DNA of 64,000 bases from Luteibacter pinisoli (GTDB lineage Bacteria; Pseudomonadota; Gammaproteobacteria; Xanthomonadales; Rhodanobacteraceae): NCBI RefSeq assembly GCF_006385595.1, contig NZ_CP041046.1:3038001-3102000 (forward strand). Reading direction: 5' to 3'. The translations under genes were made by a program, and so were the position numbers. Every line of letters starts with the position of its first letter. Position 1 is the first letter of the stretch. The notes under the pieces were generated by a model that was given only the letters and a program-made list of their open reading frames with translations, had not been told where the DNA came from and ran no database searches. This document shows, piece by piece, positions 26,609 to 33,965 of this stretch.

Positions 26609-27559
26609 ATGAATCTCCTCGGGCCCCGCTTCATCGTCCTGTACGTGCTGATCCTCTTCACGCTGTGCGTGTTGCTGGTGCACCTGCGCGGCCGCTCGCG
26701 CCTGCGCTTTGACCGCCAGCTGGTCGACCACTCGGCGATCTTCGCGCCGTACAACCTGCTGATGTACGCCTTTTCGGCCGTACCGGCCCGCCCGATCCTC
26801 GACCGCAGCGGCTTCCCGCAGCTCGACCTGCTGCAGAACAACTGGCAAAAGATCCGCGAAGAAGCGATGCACCTGTTCGACGAGGGCTTTATCCGTTCGG
26901 CGGAGAAGCACAACGACGCGTCGTTCAACTCGTTCTTCAAGCAGGGCTGGAAGCGCTTTTACCTGAAGTGGTACGGCGAGCCGCTCGCCTCCGCCGAAGC
27001 GCTGTGCCCGGAAACGGTCAAGCTGCTCAACTCGATCCCCAGCGTGAAGGCGGCCATGTTCGCGCTGCTGCCGCCGGGCAGCCGGCTTAACCCGCACCGC
27101 GATCCGTTTGCCGGCTCGCTGCGTTACCACCTTGGCCTGATTACCCCGAACTCCGACGACTGCCGCATCTTCGTCGACGGTGAAATGCACGCGTGGCGCG
27201 ACGGCAAGGACGTCGTGTTCGACGAAACCTACGTGCACTGGGCGGAAAACCGGACCAACGAAACCCGCGTCATCCTGTTCGCCGACGTGGAACGCCCCCT
27301 GAAGTCCGGCCTGATGACAGCGATCAACAAGCGGGTCGGCGCCTTCATGGGCTCGATCACGGCGTCGCCGAACGACGACAACGGCAACGAGCAGGTGGGC
27401 TTCGTCAATCGCATGTTCGCCCTGAACCAGCGCGGCCGCGCCCGCACGCGCAAGTTCAAGAAGGCCAACCCGAAACTGTTCCGGGTGCTCAAGTACATCG
27501 GCATCGTCCTGATGGTCTGGCTGGTGTTCCTGGCGCCCTACCCCTTCTTCCGGGGTTAA
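26609..27559 (+). CDS. lpxO: Aspartyl/asparaginyl beta-hydroxylase family, LpxO-like lipid A hydroxylase
   Basis: A 316-residue Fe(II)/2-oxoglutarate dioxygenase anchored by membrane segments at both ends: residues 7-26 (FIVLYVLILFTLCVLLVHL) and about 295-313. The cupin core shows NPHRDPF with the first iron-ligand His, and YVHWAENRT with the second, then Arg for 2-oxoglutarate. LpxO proteins add a 2-hydroxyl to a lipid A acyl chain; the two anchors and length fit this subgroup, but peptide-hydroxylase relatives cannot be excluded. It is an isolated gene after thiD. Confidence 0.8.
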   Translation: MNLLGPRFIVLYVLILFTLCVLLVHLRGRSRLRFDRQLVDHSAIFAPYNLLMYAFSAVPARPILDRSGFPQLDLLQNNWQKIREEAMHLFDEGFIRSAEKHNDASFNSFFKQGWKRFYLKWYGEPLASAEALCPETVKLLNSIPSVKAAMFALLPPGSRLNPHRDPFAGSLRYHLGLITPNSDDCRIFVDGEMHAWRDGKDVVFDETYVHWAENRTNETRVILFADVERPLKSGLMTAINKRVGAFMGSITASPNDDNGNEQVGFVNRMFALNQRGRARTRKFKKANPKLFRVLKYIGIVLMVWLVFLAPYPFFRG

Positions 27560-27632
27560 AAAAGCTTTCACACGTGCCGGGCCCGGACAGGACCATACTC
27601 CAGCCGGGGTGAGCCTGGACGGAGAGAAGGGC

Positions 27633-28136
27633 ATGAAAAGGTATGGCCGGTTAGTCGCTTTACTGCTTCCCACGGCGGGCATGGCCGCAACGCCACCACC
27701 GCCGCCGGACCTGGGGCCGCTGGTTGCCCGCCTCGTGGACGACACCACGAAGGACTCCGTCAGCCAGGCACGCGCCTTCCGGTTGTTGATGGGCCTCGGC
27801 AGGCCCGCCGTGCCTTACGTCATCGCCCACCTGGGTGACAGCCGCAAACTGGCGGAACAATCGATCTGGGTGCAGGCCCCTACCGGCCGCTCTGACACGC
27901 AGTATCACCCGTGGTATGTCCACGACGGCCTGCTGGCCGTGCTGAAGGAACTGACGGGTTACTCGCGCGCGCCTCTCACAGGCCACTTGTTGCCGTCACA
28001 GCGGGCGAAGAGCACGCGTAAGTGGGTGGCCTACTGCGTGGATCGTTACCCGGCGCAGGCTGCGGTTTGCCAGAGCGCACTGCAGAACAGCGACATCGGC
28101 CATGGCGCGGGGCCGCAAGTGGCCGACGCCAGGTAA
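27633..28136 (+). CDS. Small exported protein of unknown function
   Basis: I do not recognise a family. The 167-residue product has a short signal peptide MKRYGRLVALLLPTAGMAA with likely cleavage after MAA, then a proline patch (PPPPPD). A helical stretch follows, ARAFRLLMGLGRPAVPYVIAHL, reminiscent of a HEAT-like repeat, with two Cys near the C-terminus (VAYCVDRYPAQAAVCQ) that could form a periplasmic disulphide. The ATG has GGAGAGAAGG four bases upstream. A longer GTG start at 27609 is possible but would spoil the signal peptide. It ends in a clear terminator, so it is monocistronic or last in its unit. Confidence 0.7.
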   Translation: MKRYGRLVALLLPTAGMAATPPPPPDLGPLVARLVDDTTKDSVSQARAFRLLMGLGRPAVPYVIAHLGDSRKLAEQSIWVQAPTGRSDTQYHPWYVHDGLLAVLKELTGYSRAPLTGHLLPSQRAKSTRKWVAYCVDRYPAQAAVCQSALQNSDIGHGAGPQVADAR

Positions 28137-28159
28137 GGACCGGTTCGCCATTGGCATAA

Positions 28160-28187
28160 AAAAAGCCCGGCATGTGCCGGGCTTTTT
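28160..28187. terminator. Bidirectional intrinsic terminator
   Basis: Stem GCCCGGCA / TGCCGGGC with a TG loop, A-run before and T5 after. It separates the secreted orphan from the convergent isocitrate dehydrogenase gene. Confidence 0.92.
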
Positions 28188-28210
28188 CGCCAACGCTGAA
28201 ACCAAAGCGA

Positions 28211-29233
28211 TTACGCCGTGGCCTTGATCCGCTCGACAATCGCGTCGCCGAAGGTATCGGTCGTGCCGGTGCCACCCACGTCCGGCGTGGTGCGGTCGCG
28301 CGCGTTCATCACGTCGCTGATCGCCTTGCGCAGGCGGGTCGCCTTCGACACCATCTCCAGATGGTCCAGCATGTCCGCGGCGGCCAGCAGCAGTGCGCAC
28401 GGGTTAGCCTTCTTCTGGCCCGCGATATCCGGGGCCGAACCGTGCACGGCTTCGAAGATCGCCGCGTCCTTGCCGATGTTCGCACCCGGGGCCAGGCCCA
28501 GGCCGCCGACGAGGCCGGCGCACAGATCCGACAGGATGTCGCCGAACAGGTTGGTGGTCACGATCACGTCGAACTGGTACGGGTTCATCACCAGCTGCAT
28601 GCAGGCGTTGTCGACGATCATTTCCTGGAACTCGAGGTCCGGGAAATCCTTCGCCACTTCACGCGCCACGTCCAGGAACAGGCCCGACGAGGTCTTCATG
28701 ATGTTGGCCTTGTGCACGGCCGTGACCTTCTTGCGACCCTTCGTGCGGGCCATTTCGAAGCCGTAGCGGCAGATGCGCTCCATGCCCGGGCGGGTGTTGC
28801 GGATGACCGAGACGGCCACTTCTTCCGCACCGCTGCCTTCGCGGGTCTGGCCTTCGGCCATGTACGCGCCCATGGTGTTTTCACGCACCGTGATGATGTC
28901 GATGTTCTCGTAGCGCGCCTTGGTGCCCGGGAAGCTGATCGCCGGGCGCACGTTCGCGTACAGGTCGAACTTGCGGCGCAGGGTCACGTTGATCGAGGTG
29001 AAGCCACCGCCGATCGGGGTGGTGAGCGGACCCTTGAGTGCGACGGTGTGCTTGGCAATCGCATCGATCGTGGCCTGCGGCAGCAGGTCGCCGTGCTTCT
29101 CGAGGGCGACCATGCCGGCGTCCACGTAGTCGTAGGCCAGGCCGCAGTCCAGGGCGTCGAGGACGCGGATGGTCGCGTCCATGATCTCGGGGCCGATGCC
29201 GTCGCCGGGGATCACGGCAATGGTTTTGCTCAT
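28211..29233 (-). CDS. NAD-dependent isocitrate dehydrogenase (IDH3/LeuB-like)
   Basis: A 340-residue oxidative decarboxylase starting MSKTIAVIPGDGIGPEIM. The signature NLFGDILSDLCAGLVGGLG provides metal-binding Asp residues, and IDIITVRENTMGAY and AVHKANIMKTSSGLFL are typical of the short IDH subgroup related to mitochondrial NAD-IDH rather than the 416-residue E. coli Icd. The HGSAPDIAGQKKANP region binds the adenine ribose. AGGAG lies nine bases before the ATG; the 13 upstream codons are not conserved. A homoisocitrate or isopropylmalate role is possible but less likely. Confidence 0.9.
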   Translation of the reverse strand: MSKTIAVIPGDGIGPEIMDATIRVLDALDCGLAYDYVDAGMVALEKHGDLLPQATIDAIAKHTVALKGPLTTPIGGGFTSINVTLRRKFDLYANVRPAISFPGTKARYENIDIITVRENTMGAYMAEGQTREGSGAEEVAVSVIRNTRPGMERICRYGFEMARTKGRKKVTAVHKANIMKTSSGLFLDVAREVAKDFPDLEFQEMIVDNACMQLVMNPYQFDVIVTTNLFGDILSDLCAGLVGGLGLAPGANIGKDAAIFEAVHGSAPDIAGQKKANPCALLLAAADMLDHLEMVSKATRLRKAISDVMNARDRTTPDVGGTGTTDTFGDAIVERIKATA

Positions 29234-29295
29234 GGGGGGTAACTCCTGGAAGGAAGCGGGTCGAAGACGCACTCAAAACGTGCGCTGGGGAAGAA

Positions 29296-29319
29296 AAATC
29301 GCCCAATTATCGGCGATTT
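29296..29319 (-). terminator. Intrinsic terminator after the glutaredoxin/AhpD-like pair
   Basis: Stem AAATCGCC / GGCGATTT with an 8-base loop; on the minus strand it continues into TTTTTCTT. It lies 41 bases beyond the stop of the AhpD-like gene and upstream of the isocitrate dehydrogenase start. Confidence 0.65.
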
Positions 29320-29360
29320 CGCCCGCTTCCATCAAGGATGCCGCGCGAGGCGGCGGCCAC

Positions 29361-29756
29361 TCAGGCGTTGGCGTGGTCCGCGCAGGCGGCCGCATCGGCC
29401 TCGGTCTCACCTTCCAGCGAGTCCAGGAAGTCCACGGCGCGGCGCAGGTGGGGGATAACGATGGAGCCACCGACCACCAGGCCCACGCTGAACACCTCGA
29501 AGAACTCGTCGCGGTTCACGCCGGCTTCCTTGCACTGGGCCACGTGGTAGCTGATGCAGTCGTCGCAGCGCAGGACCATGGACGCGACCAGGCCCAGCAT
29601 CTCCTTGGTCTTCACATCCAGCGCGCCCTCGCGGTACGTCTGGGTGTCCAGGGCGAAGAAGCGGCGCACCACCTGGTTGTCTTCACCCAGGATCCGCTCG
29701 TTCATGCGCTTGCGGAAGGCGGTGAATTCCTCGACGCGGGTCTTGTCGGTGGCCAT
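29361..29756 (-). CDS. AhpD-like carboxymuconolactone decarboxylase family protein
   Basis: A 131-residue helical protein of the CMD/AhpD fold. The motif VLRCDDCISYHVAQCKEAGV carries the CxxC pair and following His that in AhpD forms the peroxidase or disulphide-reductase site. The helix EMLGLVASMVLR precedes it as in the family. It overlaps the glutaredoxin stop by one base (TGATG), so the two are made together, suggesting glutaredoxin- or glutathione-linked reduction of this protein. The substrate is unknown and a decarboxylase role is unlikely given the CxxC. Confidence 0.82.
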   Translation of the reverse strand: MATDKTRVEEFTAFRKRMNERILGEDNQVVRRFFALDTQTYREGALDVKTKEMLGLVASMVLRCDDCISYHVAQCKEAGVNRDEFFEVFSVGLVVGGSIVIPHLRRAVDFLDSLEGETEADAAACADHANA

Positions 29757-30025
29757 CAGTGCGCCGCCTCGAGGATCTCGGCCAGGCGGCCGCTACGGTC
29801 CGCAGCGGCCAGGTCGTCGAAGCCACCCACGTGGGTGCCGTTGATGAAGATCTGCGGCACCGTGCGGCGCCCCCCGCTCTTTTCGAGCATGGCATCACGC
29901 TGGGCCGGATCCATGTCGATGCGCACCTCGTTCCATGCCAGGCCCTTGGCCTTGAGCAGGTTCTTGGCGGCCACGCAGTACGGGCATACCGCGGTCGAAT
30001 AGATGGTGATGTCGGGGGTGCTCAT
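29756..30025 (-). CDS. grxC: Glutaredoxin (GrxC type)
   Basis: An 89-residue dithiol glutaredoxin with active site AVCPYCVAAKNLL near the N-terminus, the TVPQIFIN cis-Pro motif and HVGGFDDLAA for glutathione binding. It reduces disulphides and glutathione adducts in the cytoplasm. It is translationally coupled to the AhpD-like gene and divergent from the bepA-like gene across about 130 bases. In E. coli grxC pairs with secB; secB is absent here. Confidence 0.95.
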   Translation of the reverse strand: MSTPDITIYSTAVCPYCVAAKNLLKAKGLAWNEVRIDMDPAQRDAMLEKSGGRRTVPQIFINGTHVGGFDDLAAADRSGRLAEILEAAH

Positions 30026-30156
30026 GGAACCGTGTCTCCAAAGACTTGATGACCGCGATATGGCGGCCTTGCGCCTATTCTACAACCCCGCGAACCCCCG
30101 CCGGGCCCCGTGGTCCAAGCCCTGCCCGGCCCCGTGATGGTATCGTCTTCACACTT

Positions 30157-31776
30157 ATGCGCCTGCCCTTTCCCCGCCTCTCGCTCGTCGCCGCCATGGC
30201 CGCCGTCACCTTCGTGGCAGGCGCCCAGGACGCCGTCCGCCTGCCCGACCTGGGCAGCTCGGCCAACGCCCTGATCAGCCCCCGGGAGGCCGACGATTAC
30301 GGCGCCCAGATGCTGCGGCAGATGCACGCCCTGGACCTGACCCTGGACGATGCCCTGCTCGACCAGTACATCAACGACCTCGGCTACCGGCTGGTGGCGT
30401 GGAGCGACCGGCCGAAGGACCACTTCCAGTTCTTCATCGTCCGCGATACGCAGATCAACGCCTTCGCCGCCCCCGGCGGCTACATCGGCGTGAATGCCGG
30501 CCTGATCAACATCACCCAGAACGAAAGCGAACTGGCCGGCGTGATCGCCCACGAAATTGGCCATATCACCCAGAACCACCTGTACCGCGCGTTCGAGGCA
30601 TCGAAGAAGGATGCGCCGCTGCTGGCCCTCGTGCTGCTGGGTGCCATCGCCGCGGGTGCGGGCGGCGCCGGCGGTGATGCCGCCGCGGGCGTGCTGCTGG
30701 GTGGCCAGGGCCTGTTGCTGCAGCGGCAGATCAACTTCACCCGCAAGGATGAAATCGAAGCCGACCGCGTCGGCATCCAGACCCTGTCCAACGCCGGGTT
30801 CGACCCGGAGGCCATGGCCGATTTCTTCGGCCGCATGCAGGACACCCTGCGCGTGGGCGAAGGCGAAGACGCCCTGCCCGCGCTGCTGCAGACGCATCCG
30901 GTCACCCTGGACCGCATCAGCGAAGCCCGCGCCCGGGCGCGCACGCTGGAAGCCAGCATGAAGAACCGGCCCAAGCTACCCACGCTGGACAAGGCCAACT
31001 GGGAAAAAAGCACCGCGCCGGTCATCTATGTCAAGGACCCGACGACGCTGGTGAGCACCGGCCAGGCCGTCGCGAAGGACAGTGCGGGTGACACCTACGC
31101 GCTGATGCGCGAGCGGGTACGCGTGCTCTCGGGCGACGCGGGCAAGCTGGCGTCGTACTACGCCACCAACCTCAAGCGGAAAGACTTCGACACGGCCGCC
31201 AATCGCTACGGCTATGCCGTGGCGCTGATCCGTACCAACCACGGCGCCCAGGCCGTCGACCAGATCCAGCCGCTGCTCGCCACCCAGCCCGCCAGCGTGG
31301 TGCTGCGCCTGGCCATGGCCGATGCGTACATGGACGCCGGCCGCTCCGGCGACGCCATGGCCATCTACAAGGCACTGCACGAGAACTCGCCGCGCAACGT
31401 GGCCGTGGCCCTGGGCTACGCCAAGGCGCTGGCCGGCACCGGCAACCGGGGGAGCGCCCAGCAGGCCGCCGCGCTGCTGAAGCCGATGCTCGACAACAGC
31501 GACGACCCGGAGATCTACCGGACCTACGCCCAGGCCACCGAGCGCGCGGGCGACAGCGTCCGCTCCGCCGAGGCCTACGCGGACAGTGCGTACCTCGCGG
31601 GCCGGCCGTTCGACGCCATGGAGCAGCTGCGCCGCCTGCTCAAGCGCGACGACCTGGATTATTACCAGCGCTCACGGATCCAGTCCCGGATTGCCGATTT
31701 GACGCCATTGTTGCTGGAATTGCGCAAGCGCCGGGTCGCCACGGATGACAATCCGGACGGCCGCACCCAGCAGTAG
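30157..31776 (+). CDS. bepA: M48 metalloprotease with TPR repeats, BepA-like
   Basis: A periplasmic protease/chaperone that assists outer-membrane protein assembly (LptD, BAM) in E. coli. The start at 30157 gives a signal peptide MRLPFPRLSLVAAMAAVTFVAGA. The M48 zinc site is GVIAHEIGHITQNH near residue 132 with the third ligand in DEIEADRVGIQ. The C-terminal half (from about 310) is a TPR array with motifs such as LRLAMADAYMDAGRSGDAMAIY. The 539-residue length is slightly above E. coli BepA (487). The 37 upstream codons of open frame overlap the divergent promoter region. Confidence 0.9.
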   Translation: MRLPFPRLSLVAAMAAVTFVAGAQDAVRLPDLGSSANALISPREADDYGAQMLRQMHALDLTLDDALLDQYINDLGYRLVAWSDRPKDHFQFFIVRDTQINAFAAPGGYIGVNAGLINITQNESELAGVIAHEIGHITQNHLYRAFEASKKDAPLLALVLLGAIAAGAGGAGGDAAAGVLLGGQGLLLQRQINFTRKDEIEADRVGIQTLSNAGFDPEAMADFFGRMQDTLRVGEGEDALPALLQTHPVTLDRISEARARARTLEASMKNRPKLPTLDKANWEKSTAPVIYVKDPTTLVSTGQAVAKDSAGDTYALMRERVRVLSGDAGKLASYYATNLKRKDFDTAANRYGYAVALIRTNHGAQAVDQIQPLLATQPASVVLRLAMADAYMDAGRSGDAMAIYKALHENSPRNVAVALGYAKALAGTGNRGSAQQAAALLKPMLDNSDDPEIYRTYAQATERAGDSVRSAEAYADSAYLAGRPFDAMEQLRRLLKRDDLDYYQRSRIQSRIADLTPLLLELRKRRVATDDNPDGRTQQ

Positions 31777-31795
31777 CCTCCCGCGAATGTGACCG

Positions 31796-31813
31796 TTGTC
31801 ATTGCCCTGTAAC
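31796..31813 (+). promoter_or_regulatory. PHO box upstream of phoB
   Basis: TTGTCAT (31796-31802), a four-base spacer TGCC, then CTGTAAC (31807-31813). This matches the paired 7-base PhoB half-sites CTGTCAT-N4-CTGT(A/C)A(C/T) with one mismatch in the 14 repeat positions and the correct 11-base period. TGCAATAT about 10 bases downstream is a plausible -10. It lies 48 bases before the phoB GTG and indicates autoregulated phosphate-starvation induction. Confidence 0.82.
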
Positions 31814-31861
31814 ACGCGACGGCTGCAATATGACGGTCACAGCCAACGAGCGGCCCCAAGC

Positions 31862-32551
31862 GTGCACAAACGCATTCTTATCGTGGAAGACGAAGCTTCG
31901 ATTCGCGACATGGTCGCTTTCGCGCTTCGCAAGGCGGGCATGGACGCGGCACACGCCGCTGACGCCCGCGCCGCACAAATGGCTATCTCCGAGCGCGTAC
32001 CGGACCTGATCCTGCTCGACTGGATGCTCCCGGGCACCAGCGGCCTGGAACTGGCCCGCCGCCTGCGTCGCGAGGAGTTGTCCCGCGAAATCCCCATCAT
32101 CATGCTCACCGCCCGCGGCGAGGAGATGGACCGGGTGAACGGCCTGGAGGCCGGCGTGGACGATTACGTCATCAAGCCCTTCTCCACCCGCGAGCTCATC
32201 GCCCGGATCAAGGCGGTGCTCCGCCGCAGCCAGGGTGACGACGGTTCGGGCGTGGTGGAGCTGGGTGGCCTGCGCATCGATGGCCCCGCCCATCGCGTGT
32301 TCGCCGGCGACGACGCGGTGCCCATCGGCCCCACGGAATACCGCCTGCTGTTCTTCTTCATGACCCATCCGGAGCGCGTCTACTCGCGTGCCCAGTTGCT
32401 GGACCATGTATGGGGCGGCAGCGTGTACGTCGAAGAACGCACGGTGGACGTGCATATCCGCCGCCTGCGCAAGACGCTGGAGCCGTGGAAGCTCGACGAC
32501 ATGGTGCAGACCGTGCGCGGCGCGGGCTACCGCTTCTCCGCCAACACCTAG
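31862..32551 (+). CDS. phoB: Phosphate regulon response regulator PhoB
   Basis: OmpR/PhoB-family activator. The GTG start gives 229 residues beginning VHKRILIVEDE. The receiver domain (1 to about 120) has acidic DE at 10-11, phospho-acceptor Asp53 in LILLDWMLPG and Lys in DYVIKPFSTREL. The winged-helix DNA-binding domain (about 130-227) shows GPTEYRLLFFFMTHPERVYSR and TVDVHIRRLRKTL. A PHO box lies just upstream. It is followed after 57 bases by phoR, its cognate kinase. Confidence 0.97.
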   Translation: MHKRILIVEDEASIRDMVAFALRKAGMDAAHAADARAAQMAISERVPDLILLDWMLPGTSGLELARRLRREELSREIPIIMLTARGEEMDRVNGLEAGVDDYVIKPFSTRELIARIKAVLRRSQGDDGSGVVELGGLRIDGPAHRVFAGDDAVPIGPTEYRLLFFFMTHPERVYSRAQLLDHVWGGSVYVEERTVDVHIRRLRKTLEPWKLDDMVQTVRGAGYRFSANT

Positions 32552-32608
32552 GCTAACGCGGGCTCGTCGCGTTATGGTGCCCTCCACCAGACCGCCGGCT
32601 AACCCGCT

Positions 32609-33886
32609 ATGCCACCCCGTTTCCTGACTTCCTGGCGAATGCCCGTGACCTGTGCCGCCCTGCTCATCGCGGGTGGCGCAGCGGGCGCGCTTGCAGGTTC
32701 GACGCTGGCCGGCGTCACCGTTGTCTCGCTGGTCGAAATCGTCGTACTGCTGTCGCTGTTCCGTCACAAGTCCGGGCCAATGTTGCAAACGCCTGCAACA
32801 CCCCACCCAGAATATGACCGTCTCATGACCCGCACCCGCCGAATTGCCTCCCGCCTGCGTGACCTGCGCAGCGCGGCCGGCTCACTCCCCGATGGCGTCG
32901 TCCTGCTGGACCATTCGCAGCACATCCGCTGGTTCAACCATGCGGCGGAGGAACTGCTCGGCCTGAAGGGTCCGCGCGACCGCGGTCGTTTCCTGAGCGA
33001 AGCCCTGAAGAACAGCGAGCTGGCGGGATGGCTGGAAGAAGGTGCGCGTGAGCCACTCACCGATGCCGCCGCCCCGGGCCATCCGAACCGGCACATCACC
33101 GCCACCCTGCTTCCCTTTGGCAGCCGCCAGCGCCTGCTGCTGGCGCGCGACACCAGCCACCTGACGCGGCTGGAACAGATCCGCCGCGACTTCGTGGCCA
33201 ACGTGTCGCACGAGCTGCGCACGCCGCTGACGGTCATCCACGGTTACCTCGAGCTGCTTGACCCGGAAGATGTCCCTGAGCTGGCGCCGGTACTGGACGA
33301 AATGCGCGCGCAGTCCAAGCGCATGGGCCAGATCGTCGAAGACCTGCTGACCCTCTCGCGCCTGGAGACCCAGGACCACCTGGTGGAAGAGCACGTGCCG
33401 ATGGCACCGCTGCTGGCCTCGCTGCGCAAGGAAGCCGAAGCCCTGAGCCAGGGTCGGCACACGGTGTCGCTGGATGTCGCCACCAGCGCCGACCTGCTCG
33501 GCTCGATCAAGGACCTGCACAGCGCCTTCGGCAACCTCGTCAGCAACGCCGTGCGCTATACCCCGACCGGCGGCAAGATCGCCATTCGCTGGGCACCGTT
33601 CGACGGCGGCGCGCGCTTCTCGGTGCAGGATTCCGGCTTCGGCATCCCGGCGGCGCATATCGCCCGCCTGACCGAACGTTTCTACCGTGTCTCGTCCAGC
33701 CGCTCGCGCGATTCCGGCGGCACGGGCCTGGGCCTGTCCATCGTCAAGCACGTGCTGAACCTGCACCAGGCCCGCCTCGCCATCGAGAGCGAGCCGGGCA
33801 AGGGCTCCACGTTCGCCTGCGTGTTCGGCAGCGACCGCCTGCTCGACGGCAGCCGCCTGCACGACGTGGCCGGCGCGCCCGCCTGA
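32609..33886 (+). CDS. phoR: Phosphate regulon sensor histidine kinase PhoR
   Basis: A 425-residue inner-membrane kinase. Two N-terminal hydrophobic segments (about 11-32 and 36-52) are followed by a charged linker and a PAS domain (about 90-185, GVVLLDHSQHIRWFNHAAEE). HisKA carries the phosphorylated His201 in FVANVSHELRTPLTVIHGY. The HATPase domain has LVSNAVRYTPTG, DSGFGIP and GGTGLGLSIVKHV. As in other PhoR proteins there is no large periplasmic domain, so phosphate sensing depends on the Pst/PhoU system, not present in the window. Confidence 0.97.
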   Translation: MPPRFLTSWRMPVTCAALLIAGGAAGALAGSTLAGVTVVSLVEIVVLLSLFRHKSGPMLQTPATPHPEYDRLMTRTRRIASRLRDLRSAAGSLPDGVVLLDHSQHIRWFNHAAEELLGLKGPRDRGRFLSEALKNSELAGWLEEGAREPLTDAAAPGHPNRHITATLLPFGSRQRLLLARDTSHLTRLEQIRRDFVANVSHELRTPLTVIHGYLELLDPEDVPELAPVLDEMRAQSKRMGQIVEDLLTLSRLETQDHLVEEHVPMAPLLASLRKEAEALSQGRHTVSLDVATSADLLGSIKDLHSAFGNLVSNAVRYTPTGGKIAIRWAPFDGGARFSVQDSGFGIPAAHIARLTERFYRVSSSRSRDSGGTGLGLSIVKHVLNLHQARLAIESEPGKGSTFACVFGSDRLLDGSRLHDVAGAPA

Positions 33887-33965
33887 ACACATGGCAGCCC
33901 GTGGCCGACAAGGTGCTGCGCTGCCCCTTTCCGCGGTGGCCGGCGATGGTCCAACATCGGCGGCT

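Noticed and set aside
31770..31795. A third PhoB half-site upstream of the PHO box (ATGTGAC)
   Set aside because: It falls 9 bases, not 11, before the first good half-site and so is out of register.
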